Assembly: GCA_021307315.1 (NCBI GenBank)
Contig: JAJSPD010000195.1
Span: 1 to 25,897, forward strand
Origin: Bisporella sp. PMI_857
Lineage: Eukaryota > Ascomycota > Leotiomycetes > Helotiales > Helotiaceae
Direction: 5' to 3'
Length of the DNA stretch: 25,897 bases
Part shown: in pieces, positions 1-10,181 of the stretch
Layout of the letters: each line of letters begins with the position of its first letter
Position numbering within the stretch: the stretch's first letter is position 1
Position numbers and translations under genes: made by a program
The notes under the pieces: generated by a model
The model's input: the letters and a program-made list of their open reading frames with translations, nothing else
Told to the model about the DNA's origin: nothing
The model's database searches: none

Positions 1-1065
1 GCAGCTCTTTGAGCTATATGATTCACTATAGAATGGGCAGCGTCACCTATAATAACAACATTCTTGTGTGGGGATGACTATGATTTTATTGGACTTGTTA
101 CTACCAGAGGCTATCGTGACTAGACGGCCAATTTAGTGTTTCGTGATATAGTAAAGGTATTGGAAAAACGCCCGTGACGCAGTATTTACAGTCTTCTCGA
201 TTATGTTGATGATCCGCTTGATGCGGGGATCAAAATCCTTGTATTTATTTCTTATTTCCTCAATCGGAACGTTGGGCTCTGTGGCACGAAGTTTTTCTGG
301 GCGATGGTGCAATAGAACGAGATTAAAAAGCTTCTTCGCGCTGATAGGATACGTGATAATATATGTATTCTCTGCTATCCAGACTTCTATAGTTAGCTTT
401 TTGATAAGCTTCTTTGCTACTGGGTCTTTGCGAATCCTTTTATATGGGACCAACGCGCAATACGCGCAGTTAGTAGTGGGTGGCTCTGGGAGGACGTCAG
501 GGAATAGTGTCCGCTTTGTGATGCTATTGATACTATCTGCGCCAATAAGGAGATCGAATGTATACATAACACTTTTCTTGGTTTCGGCAGTTACTGTTTC
601 GGATTCTTGGTATTTAATACAAGTTACGCTTGAGTCGATATAGATGTTTGCTCCCAGTTGCTTTGCCACGGCCGCTAAGCCGTCGTGCAAATGAGCACGG
701 TGAACGACTCACTACGGGCGACCTAGTGAATGCTCCAATGTTGCAATTTTGGTGTTTCTAACTCGGGTTCTATCTTTGCTGCGCATATTTAGCTTCTCGA
801 ACTGGACGAGGTTCTTACCAATCTCTTTGTTAACGCTCCAACGCTGAAGGAGGACAGAGACATTTGGTGTCATTTGAATGCCAGCACCAATCTATTATAC
901 AGTATAGTTAGTAACGAACGATTCTTTTTCTATCTCCGAGTTTTTATAATATACTTCGCTTAGTTGCTCAGCTGCTTCAAGCACTGTGACCCTTGCGCCA
1001 GCTTTCCGCAGGCTGATCGCGGTAGCAAGCCCACCAATGCCGGCTCTTACAATACCAACATGCAT
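1..1065 (-). pseudogene. FAD-dependent monooxygenase (salicylate hydroxylase-like), decayed, 3' end outside window
   Basis: Relic of a flavoprotein aromatic-ring hydroxylase. Proposed exon 1 (1065-955) starts MHVGIV and gives the FAD Rossmann segment RAGIGGLATAI, where the first Gly of GxGxxG is Arg. Intron 954-892 has donor GTATAT, branch ACTAAC and acceptor TAG. Exon 2 (891-190) continues with GAGIQMTPN, VHRAHLHDGLAAVAKQLGA and the DG-type motif DLLIGADS near 555-530. Intron 189-120 joins exon 3 (119 to beyond 1), which holds NVVIIGDAAHSI, the second FAD-binding motif GDxxH. The frame is kept throughout, but in-frame stops lie at 714-712, 711-709, 113-111 and 80-78; the last two and at least one of the first pair fall where the family has Trp (TGG to TAG/TGA). 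It is divergent from the hydrolase at 1574. The family call is firm; substrate is unknown. Confidence 0.86.
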
Positions 1066-1573
1066 ATGTCGACGCTTGGAAGGGCCCTACTTTTATTAGT
1101 GTCTCTATTGAGATGGCGCTGTGACGCTCCTCACCATTTTGAAGGAATCCAGGCGGTATTACGAGCTCTTTGTCCGTTCAACAAGAAATCCCAACTTACA
1201 GCCAGGTCCTGAATTCCATTTCGGAGGGTCATCGTTTGTGGTTATTATACCCTTATATCGACGAGTAAGGAATCACTTGACCCGGCGGGCATATCACGTG
1301 TCGGGGAGTTCGGGTTCACACTCCGGAGATTTTGGGAAGACCATGAACAAAGCCTTAGCTACTCGTGCCAATGCTTCTAAACCACAGCCACGCTGGTTTT
1401 CTCAGATTTCAAGAACATGTAGTTTAAAATGTGAATCTGTGCCGTAAATAAGAAGATGGTCGATTATCCTACACAATTTATCAGCGCGTGGAGGTCTCTG
1501 TTGTTAGTCCTTTCACTGAAAACACTAAGAGGAATTTCACCTAGGCTATCTTCAAAACTACTTCGCTGCGAAA
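1066..1573. promoter_or_regulatory. Divergent intergenic region between monooxygenase and hydrolase
   Basis: About 500 bp separate the two proposed start codons, so this should have been a shared promoter. It holds an E-box-like CACGTG near 1296-1301 and several CGG triplets between 1280 and 1330 of the kind Zn2Cys6 factors bind, including TCCGGA near 1321. Short ORFs crossing it on either strand show no recognisable protein. The regulatory role is inferred from gene orientation only. Confidence 0.4.
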
Positions 1574-2597
1574 ATGGCACTGCCACGACAAACTCTTTCC
1601 GTACTTCATTTAGGAGAAATTGAAGTCGGTTATCGATCCTTTTCGGCACCACTAGACCTATTTAAACTTACACTCATTTTATTTAACCTTTTTACAACTA
1701 CAGCAGACTACTATCTTCCAGAATTCGAAAATAATGCAATTATAGAATCTTTGAATTTGGTGGCTATTGAGCCTTTAGGACATGGACAAACGCGACTTAA
1801 GAAGGGAGAAATGTTCACATACTGGGACTCTGCGATTATAAGTTTCTAGCTCATGGATATCCTCGGTATCGAAACTGCATTTGCACTCGGAACTTCGCAA
1901 GGTGGTTGGATTGCTGTGAAGATGGCACTGTTAGCACCGGAAAGAGTATAAGAAACTCCACTAAGTCTTCCATTTTGAAGTTGCCGCAGACTTACAGGCA
2001 TTTTACAAATCAAAGGCGTAATCCCGATTGGCTTATCTATGGACTCCGAGTCTCTCAGAAGCTGCAAAGTTGGATGCTGAGATGGCTTATCAGCTTGCTT
2101 AGGCCTCGTTTCCCTTGCTGGAAACCTCGATCCAGCTGATGATTTTGAGCCCGGTAATGGCTACTACGATTTTCTTATAGATATCGGGTATGGCAAATCC
2201 GTCGATAAAGAGACAAAAGACTTCTGGGCGAGGACAATAAAAGGGTGCTATCACGGAAATGAAGGGAAAAGACGCATTTGCATGGCAGCAGTGAATCTTG
2301 CTAGTAGAGACAGCTTACATGAACGATTGCTATATGTGAAGTGCCCAGTTTTATAGCTGCAGGTATAGTTCTCTTTCACTTTATTTCTTGAGGCTCCTAA
2401 AATGAATCTAACTGAAACGATGTCTCTAAAAAACCGCTGACGTTGTTTTTAGCGTAAAAAATGCCGAACATAAAATTAGACTTTTTACAAACTCCGTGTC
2501 TACCAAAGTGGTAACTTTTAGAGGAGGAGTGCATTTTCTGAGCTATACACACAAAGAAAACGTTTACAAACATCTGCTTGAGTTTATCCATAACTAG
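1574..2597 (+). pseudogene. Alpha/beta hydrolase fold protein, decayed
   Basis: Relic of a serine hydrolase of about 300 residues. From ATG 1574 the frame runs through FTTTADYYLPEFE, LVAIEPLGHGQTR and FTYWDSAI to the nucleophile elbow GTSQGGW (Ser codon 1895-1897), then DFEPGNGYYDFLIDIG and ERLLYVKCPVL. After a probable intron 2363-2429 it ends with TADVVFSVKNAEHK and GGVHFLSYTHKENV (likely catalytic His codon 2532-2534), stopping at 2595-2597. In-frame stops: TAG 1847 (Gln expected), TGA 2078 and TAG 2354 (Trp expected). TAA 1949 and TGA 1976 probably lie in another intron (about 1946-2000) whose ends I cannot fix. The 3' acceptor of the second intron reads AA rather than AG. Dead by G:C to A:T change rather than by indel; substrate unknown. 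Confidence 0.82.
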
Positions 2598-3437
2598 AAA
2601 AGAAGTGAGCGAGCTGCACTTTAGGAGCTTGATAGGATTTTATTTATGTTCAAGTGTGCTAATAGCGGTCTATATTGTCTTGATTTTAAGAAAGTACTTC
2701 GCTGAGTGTTGTAGATAGGTTTCTTTTACGATCTTAAATGAATGTTTTTAGGAATCTATAACTCTCTATAAGCTGCTCGTTACTCTAATATCACCTAAGA
2801 ATCAGGAACTAGAAATACGTCTTTAGTAAAAAATAATAGCGATATTTTAGGTAACGCTGAAGTTGCAATGTTTGAGTCATTTCGAATGACATGCTTTTTG
2901 GAGCAAAAATGATTTTTATTAAACTAGCAAGTGTAATAAATAAAAATATATTTACTGACAAATAAGGATCTATATACTTAAAAATAATTATAGTTTATAA
3001 AACTCGTGAGAATGTACTAGAATAAATAGAAGCAAGAATACTAAACTAAGCCAAGCACGGTTAGAGGCTTAGTGTGCATGTGCTTATAACCAACAAAATA
3101 TGCTATTTGCATTAGTTACTCACATTCGGTCTCCGGGTTTAACTGAGTTTCCGGGTTTAAGCTTACTTTCTGGGGTTTCGTTCGGGTTTTGTGGGATTAT
3201 TAAGCAGCCAATTTACGGTTTTCGATGCAACCAGACCAGTAAACCCAGCTTGACTAGATTTAGAACTTCGGGTCACTGAATAGCAAAGATTCTTAGCTAT
3301 GGAGGATATATAGCTTTTTTTTTCACATCGCTTCCGTCGGTTAAAAAGCCGTCAAAGTACTTCTCTGGTAGCAGGAACCTGAATCTAAGCCCACTTCCAA
3401 GCACTGACCATCTAAAATCGGCTAACAGGAAGTAATT
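2598..3437. promoter_or_regulatory. Intergenic region upstream of the Zn2Cys6 regulator with repeated CCGGGTTTAA
   Basis: AT-rich 840-bp gap between the hydrolase stop and the regulator start. The only organised part is at 3126-3190, where CCGGGTTTAA occurs twice (3133-3142 and 3151-3160, 18 bp apart), preceded by CATTCGG and followed by TTCGGGTTTT at 3181-3190. Directly repeated CGG triplets upstream of a Zn2Cys6 gene fit an autoregulatory binding site, but this is inference. No other gene is visible in the gap. Confidence 0.35.
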
Positions 3438-6369
3438 ATGACATCTCTAGTAAGAGATGCCGAAGAAGAGCGGGGCACCGGATTCGCAAGTCGATCTATC
3501 TACTTTCAGCGCAGCGAAGGAGCTGAGTTGGAGAATCCTCTACACAAGAGACGAAGAATAGCGTTAGCATGCAGTAATTGCAGGCACCGAAAGTCACGTG
3601 TATGTTAACACTTATAGTTTTCACTTTTTTTTTCGCAAAATGAGGAAAATTTTGACCTATATTAAAAAATAGTGCGACGGTAGACGGCCAAAATGTTTAC
3701 TTTGCGTCGAGCTTGGTTGTAATTGTTTGTATGAGCAGGCCGGCATAACTACAAGTTTTACAATTGGAAGAACGTATGTTTTATAGCCTAAATTGACCCT
3801 AGATCAGGGCATTTTATTCCTAACTATAAGTTTAGCTATATTTCTCGACTGGAGAAACGTTTTGAAGATATTGAGCAGTTATTGGGGCAATTTCAGCAGG
3901 CTCAGCAAACCACAAACTTTAATAGGGCTGAGACCATTCAAAGTGGAAATAGCGCATTAACTGACAACCAAGAAGCCGCTTTTAAAAAAGACAGCGTAGA
4001 ATCGCAAGCCTTTTTTCGCTTTATATACTCGATGAATAACGAAATGAGGAAAACCGACATCGTTGAAAATTCAATTGACGGGATAGGTGCGATGAAATTT
4101 ACTGACGAAAAAGATTGTAGATATTTTGGTACGCTAGTCTTATTGAAAACTTATATAATCGTTATTGAACTGTTGCCAACTAATTTTCGAGGTCTTTCAT
4201 TTAACATCGCTTTCTTACGACACATTAGTTTTGCAGTAACTCAGACTAGCGGACGGAGCTAAGGAATTTTATCGCTACCTAGTCTCTTACATGTCGTTGC
4301 TAGATGGATGAGCGTTTCTCGTCCACATTATGTGCATGATGATATCAATGAGCGTGGGTCTAGCCGTTCACACGAAAGCGTAAATATCTACGCACTTCCG
4401 TCTGAAGCACGAACTTAGTGCCTGATTAAGGAATACTTCCGGAAGACCGGACAGCTGTTACTATTTGTCTATGAAGCATTTTTTTGCGAAATCTACGTTC
4501 AGACGAAAAGAAACAACTTTACAAAAGCCCGCAGAACGTGGCTCGGGCTGCTGAATATAATACTCGCCATAGCAACGACTTTGTCCGTTGAAGGATACGT
4601 CTCGTCGGAGAAGAGAATCGAGGAGTTAGACATCTACTATCAAAGAGCTAATAGTCTATGTAATCGAGAGTCGAGGCAGAATATAAGTCTTGAGTTAAGT
4701 ACGTATAGTTGCGTCGTCATTATTATGTAACTTTTTCTTGATATTATTATATTAGTTTGAAGTTGTATGACTTCAATAAGTACTAACCTGGAAATACATA
4801 GTTCAATACTTGCTCATTTTAGGACAGTATTTTCAAGGAACGCAAAAATCTGTCTAAGCATAGATAGTTCACGGCTTAGCAATAACGACGGCATTCTAGC
4901 TCGGTCTCCACTCCTCGAGTATAAATCAAGACTTTTCTTTTTTAGAATGCGAGATTCGAAAGCGAGTTTAGTTCGGGTGTATTCTTTTAGATCGGTAAGG
5001 TGGTGCTTTACACATATTCTTCGTACACTTGGGTTGACGCATTATCTACTCTAAGAACGCTAAGCATGACTTTTGGTCGTCCTTCTATAATACCCGATAG
5101 TTACGTGAAACTTGATCTCTTTATTACAAATATGCAGATCTTTGGCCGTATGATACAAAGCGAGCCTAGTCCGCAGATGGATGCTATGTGCTATACGGCA
5201 ACGATGTGAGTGTTTTGCTTTTCCACTTTTCTTTTACGTAAGATGTATAATAATGACCGTTCTGATAGTAGGCTATACCGTGTAATGTATTATATTATCG
5301 ACACTTGCTACGGCCAAAATCTGGGTTTTGACCATTTCTTTCCGGATGCGGAAATTATCTCGTTGGTGCTAAAGGGGCAAAGGCAGCTTGATGAATGGAA
5401 AAGTTAACTATTTCTGTTAAATATGCACGTATATAACGCTCTATTGAGTTATCAAGACCTCGAGAAGATAAATAAAAACGACTTAATTATAAAGAGATTC
5501 AATATTGTCCTCTCGCTGCGGTATTACAACTTTTGCATATTGCTTCACCGCCCAATTTTTGAAAAGTTTTTGGATGCATATAGCCGGTATTACAACTCCA
5601 GTAATGCCGATGACGCGGAAAGTAATCTATTTCAGCAAGTAGGACTTAGTAGCATCGATACTTGTGTTAACTCGGCTATAATTATCATTTCAATCGTCCA
5701 CACGGTAGTTTTGTCCAACGGATAGCGCCGGGATTTATTGGGAGCTTGGAATTACTTTTTTTTCTATAGTAAGTTACTAAAACTCATGCAATTTTAATTA
5801 GTTTACTGCTAAAGACTGAAATTTTGAAGCATTCAACGCTGCTTTTTTCATATTCGGAGCCGTACTTGTGTTTCAAGAAGAAAGAAAGCCAATGAAAAAT
5901 CTTTCGACTAGGTGGGGTTTTATCGAAAAGTCACTAATATACTTCAATACTGCAGTCGAAGCTTTTCGAAACCTAGATGTCGGGAATAGAGTGGTTGAGC
6001 GCTGTGTTAACTATTTATCACAATTGTCCTTGACCCTTTTAAACGCATGTAAGTTGGCTCGAATGCTTTAATGGCTATAACTTTTGTTTCGGCATAACTT
6101 TATGAATCGTCAGTAATTTTCGTTTCTTTATAGCCTCGACATACTGTATTGGCCCAGTCAGCGCATTGCCGACTATCAATAGCGCTTCCTATGCCAACCA
6201 AACCCAAACTGGAACTAGTTTTCACTAAAACTAACTTTCGGCATGGATATTAAACCAAAATTTAACACTAAGAGATTTGCCCATGGAATTGGACCTTAGC
6301 GAATTTATGCTGGATACTGACCTAGACATATTTGCAAGGCATTTCGACTGAAATCACCAAACGCAATAA
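3438..6369 (+). pseudogene. Zn2Cys6 fungal transcription factor, decayed (likely the cluster's regulator)
   Basis: Nuclear pathway-type regulator relic. Exon 1 (3438-3599) and exon 2 (3673-3773) join to give the binuclear zinc cluster CSNCRHRKSRCDGRRPKC followed by LLCVELGCNC, i.e. CX2CX6CX6CX2CX6C with all six Cys kept. Intron 3774-3835 precedes the dimerisation segment YISRLEKRFEDIEQ. The fungal_trans middle region follows in exons about 4192-4697, 4823-4994, 5056-5205 and 5269-5768 (YFRKTGQLL, RRTWLGLLNIILAIA, QYFQGTQKS, LSMTFGRPSIIPDSYV, DTCYGQN, FNIVLSLRYYN, LLHRPIFEKFLDAY), then 5830-6048 and 6134-6351/6369. Introns: 3600-3672, 3774-3835, 4129-4191, 4995-5055, 5206-5268, 5769-5829, 6049-6133; 4698-4822 is unresolved. 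Nonsense codons at 4260, 4416, 4855, 4861, 4897, 4969, 5405, 5723, 6226 and 6232 are mostly at expected Trp/Gln. No frameshift found. The reading frame is dead though the DNA-binding domain lies before the first stop. Confidence 0.9.
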
Positions 6370-7259
6370 ATACATCTGTTCTGGTAAAGACGAAAGGTTG
6401 CTTGGATTATTAAACATAAACGTATTACGCATTATTTAATTGACTCAGCTAGGCCAGGTGCACAGAGATATATCAAATTGTCGATTTTGGTCAATGCTAA
6501 AGGCGCCCTTGTGACAACCGTGTATTCACTCAATCTAGCAGTGCAGCTTTTTTATTCTCTAGAACTATCCTAATTCTTGCGCCTCCTTCCTTTAATTCGT
6601 ACGCCTGTATCTTGAAATTCGAAGTAAAGTTTCTGCTTATTGACGGCACGGGTTTTGATGTGTGAAGCCTTAGGCTGTTAACAGCCTTTGGTATCCTCAG
6701 GGGCATTTTTCATAGAAGGACTCATCCGCCGGAGCGAACCCCCGAGAGAGGATTTATTAGATACTTATGAGAGCTTATAGGGAGAAGAAATCTTTTGACA
6801 ACATCAATAATATTTAAATGTTTAGACAGTTGAAGCTAACTTCGATCAGATTATTGCCAATGACAGGTCTAGAACATCGCTATGTTATAAAACGGATAAA
6901 CTTGGTAACGTTTTGGAAAAAACCGGGTACTTGGGAAGACAGGGATAGATGTCTATCATTATGTTTGAGTGGAAAAATTAACTACTATTAGTCCCCGAGG
7001 ATGTGGTTGCAGGATAAGGACGAGTGGACAACGAGTTCACTGTTTTATCCTAATAAGATTTATATAACTTAGACTTATATATTGAGTATCTAAAGAGCAG
7101 GCGGCTTTTACATCTTTATATTGCGAAGTACATAACGACTTTTGGATGAAACAGACAAACTTAGACCGGTAGCTGCGTTGAATGACTAAAAGATAGGAAA
7201 TGCTCAAAAGAGCTAGAGTCATTGACGAGCATCGTATCTTTCTAACTTGGATTATAGCA
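6370..7259. other. Convergent intergenic gap with a 16-bp perfect palindrome
   Basis: About 900 bp between the 3' ends of the regulator and the oxidoreductase. I see no gene in it; the short minus-strand ORF at 7037-7222 has no recognisable motif. The one regular feature is the perfect palindrome AGGCTGTTAACAGCCT at 6672-6687, which could be a chance or terminator-type hairpin. Confidence 0.4.
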
Positions 7260-7370
7260 CTATTTATATACTACATCTATCTACATTACTACTTAATTTT
7301 GGGTTCTTTTAGAGCCAATTTTTTCCCTATTCGATGAATTTGAAACGAATAGTAATCCTAAACTGGCATT

Positions 7371-9042
7371 AGTATCTTTTCAAATATAAAGGAATGCCCG
7401 GATAAAGAAAGTACGAAAGAAAGTATAAAAAGCTTACAGTTTTCGTATCTGCTTTTAGCAGTTTCACAGGGCTATATTTAATCATCCATGATTTGGGGAC
7501 CTTTTCAAGAATTATGTTGGCTTTTTCGTCAGGAGTTTTAGAGTCCAACAATAGTTTGAGGATGCTTAGGTTAGCCACGGCTGGGCGAGCAAGGCCGACG
7601 AAATCACACGCGCCGCTGTTGACGGCTGCTTTCATACCGCATCGAGTACGAAATCCTCCAGTAACCATTAAGATTAGGTCTGGGAACTTCTGACGAATTT
7701 CTTTTGCGAAACTGATAAAAAAGGCTTCACGTTCAGCCGTAAGTTGGCACCGTTCGGCATATTCTGAAAGCAAGAACTTCGCAACCGTCAGTGTAGTCTG
7801 TTGAAGTTAAGTCAAGACGATTAGAAGTATGGGAACACATACCTTGGGGTCCTTATAACTCCCTCCACTGATCTTTAAGAAGTCAATCCCCGCGTCTACC
7901 AAAAGTTGAATCTGACGCGTACAATCGTTGAGGTCGGCGGAACTTTGGTAGTCGACTGAGTTAAACTTTACTCCGATGCAAAACGTGTAAGGAACGAGTT
8001 TGCGCGTTTGATCAATGATTTCTACTATAATTCTAGCTCGCTTTTCCGCGGTCCCCCCGTACTCGTCGGTTCTTTTATTTGCCTTAGGAAAGGAAGTATT
8101 AATAAAACCAAAAACCCTATTAGAAGACAAAATCTTATATTATCCTACCTGTGGTGATAAGAACTGAGCTGTGGATCAATTAATAAAAGCACTCAAGTAC
8201 ATAACATAAGAACCGTATTGGCTATCTGGAACGGCTTTTGAATAGTAAGATTTGCCGGCATAGGCAGGACAGGACAGTATATAACGATTACTCACCTAGA
8301 AGATAGCCATGTGCAGCATGTATTTCGACACCCGAGAAGCCCATTATCGCCACATACTGAGCTGCATTTGCAAAGTTTTGAACCGTATCTTTGATCTCTT
8401 GTACTGCCATAGCCCTTAGGGTACCAAAAATGAGGGCACGGAGAGCGCACGCAATTTTACCATCACCAAGTGTTAGTGGAATCGCACTGGGCGCTACGGT
8501 TTTTGGCTAAAAGGCCTCTTTGACCTGCGCCAACCGGGGACTGTCGACCGGGATGGCATATTTGCACAATGCCAGGCGTTCCATTCTTCTGGGTGGCTTC
8601 GGCCCACCGTCGCCACGCTGCTTCGGCATTGTTCGTGGCATTGCTGCTTCCAATTGCCACGTCCAAAAGTGCTCCTAAATAGTTCCTATCTACTTGGACG
8701 TTTCCTGTCATTTGTTGAATTAGCATTAACCTGCCTATCTTGGTGTCTTTGATGCAGTTGTATAACCTGTGATTATGCCGCCCCAGTTTCCATCTGCCCA
8801 CTGCGAATATGCTATTTCTAGTTCGCTACTGGGTAGGCCGTTGGCGTCTGCCAATAGCTCTTGCATAGCGGCCTATAATAATATCAGTGTGAGCCCCATC
8901 ATTTAACAACCGTTGAGCGGGAAGGAGAGTGGAGGTATAATTTTAAGGTTAGACTCACCTTTACGATCCGATTAGGTAGGACTAGACTGCATGGCAGTTT
9001 GACGGAGTCATTCAGAGATGTACCCATTGCGCCTTGAATCAT
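7371..9042 (-). pseudogene. Old Yellow Enzyme-type NADH:flavin oxidoreductase, single frameshift
   Basis: FMN-dependent ene-reductase family (OYE/NemA-like), six exons traced on the minus strand: 9042-8959 (LPCSLVLPNRIVK), 8872-8767 (AAMQELLAD to NWGGIITG), 8704-8296, 8168-8149, 8082-7843 and 7797 to about 7438/7371. Motifs: GNVQVDRNYLG, IVQICHPGRQSPVG, GFSGVEIHAAHGYLL, NKRTDEYGG, DFLKISGGSY, LMVTGGFRTRCGM and GACDFVGLARP, in family order. Introns: 8958-8873, 8766-8705, 8295-8169, 8148-8083, 7842-7798, all GT-AG. The only break in the core is a one-base frame change at the A5 run (minus strand; 8504-8500): before it the frame reads to GLLAK, after it TVAPSAIPL. No nonsense codon was found from start to LARP. 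A damaged last exon may reach about 7260. Divergent from the P450. It could be functional if that extra A is a sequencing error. Confidence 0.88.
8149..8168 (-). other. 20-nt microexon of the flavin oxidoreductase
   Basis: Between AHGYLL and NKRTDEYGG the family has a short AQFLSP-type segment. The minus-strand bases 8168-8149, flanked by an upstream acceptor (TCCACAG) and a downstream donor (GTAGGA), supply exactly this: joined to the last G of the previous exon they read AQFLSPQ, and the frame then enters exon 5 correctly. The junctions are inferred from protein conservation. Confidence 0.72.
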
Positions 9043-10181
9043 TTGAAGATAATTTCTGTAAAGCTGGAAATTTACATATATAGATAAATGAACTAAGACG
9101 AGCTGAAAAACGCTGTTTATAGGTGGAAGGGAGCCCTAAAGGCAGGCAAACAACTATGTAGCTAGGAAGTTGAAGCATCGTAATTGTAAAGAGTTTTATA
9201 GATTTTGTATTATCTAAAAGTAAACAGGGAATAATTTCGAAACCTCAGGAGACTAATTTGCTTATACTTTTGACCGGTAATAAGACGGACGTAACTTTGT
9301 TCTCCGGCCACAAGGTGGAAAGGCGGGGATTGCGGGGTCAAGAAAAGCTACCGTCCAACGGAAGGCAGACTTCTGATGGCGGTGTGCTCCTGGGCTTGTT
9401 CAGCGGATTGTGGAATATGGGGAGTTAGGAATTGATCGGAAAAGAACGGCGTCAGGAGTAGTGTGAGCGGCTGGGCGACGTCATCCAGGCAGGTGGGCGG
9501 CTGCCTGGATTGTGGCATGTCGAGACAGCCTTATAGTGGCCTTAAGAAGGTTGCTTCAGTGACTTAATCCTTGTCACTCTCTAAAGGCGCGCCTGGTCTG
9601 CAAGCCTGAGAGATAGGATCCTGGTCCTACCTTCAACTAATGAGGGTCGTTGATGCACGCAGATATCTTGCGCGTCACTTACAGCCATAGGCCTTTCACA
9701 TATCTCATGGGACGGGATGCCTTGGACACACAGCCTAGGTCCGAGGTAGCTGCTCACCGCAGATGCAGGCATAGATCAGACTTCTACATGCTTTATGTAA
9801 CGGTGTATTCAAAAAAAAAAAAAAGGGAAAAAATAGACTCCAGATTATACACTGTAGTTTGTTCATCGGGTGCTAGGTGTGTTGAGTGCTTTAATCGTAT
9901 AGGTTAGGCTTGCATAACCTCACTTGAGCTTTGGATTGAGTTTATTGAATGCTTATCAATCAATCGATTTGATTAACGGATTTATCTGGTGGGGATTGTG
10001 TCGTTATATTCAACTAGCCCGCGGAGAGAAATCTACAGATAAAGTGTCGTGTCTCCTTGCCAGACAAGTCTTTTCTATCACAAATAATTACCCTTTCTAA
10101 AAAGCAATTCAAGCTTTGAGCCTGCCATCTAGGGAATCACTTATCCTTTACACTTGACTTAATCCCGACCCAAAACCGATT
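9043..10181. promoter_or_regulatory. Divergent intergenic region, partly GC-richer, between oxidoreductase and P450
   Basis: About 1.1 kb between two divergent starts. The stretch 9320-9790 is clearly less AT-rich than its surroundings and ends at an A14 run (9811-9824). It contains an inverted repeat at 9483-9510 and scattered CGG triplets. Neither strand gives a recognisable protein. It may be the shared promoter, or a promoter with a small insertion. Confidence 0.35.
9483..9510. repeat. Inverted repeat with 10-bp perfect arms
   Basis: ATCCAGGCAG (9483-9492) and CTGCCTGGAT (9501-9510) are perfect reverse complements around an 8-nt spacer GTGGGCGG. This could form a strong hairpin or be a dimeric regulator site in the divergent promoter. 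Confidence 0.7.

Noticed and set aside
203..643. 146-codon plus-strand ORF
   Set aside because: It is antisense to the FAD monooxygenase exon, which has clear family motifs on the other strand; the plus frame shows none.
709..714. The TAG-TGA pair in the monooxygenase as an intron boundary
   Set aside because: The protein reads straight through on both sides in the same frame (SLGRP before, VVHRAH after), so two substituted codons explain it better.
1121..1447. 108-codon plus-strand ORF in the divergent promoter
   Set aside because: No recognisable motif, no ATG-context support, and it sits where the shared promoter is expected.
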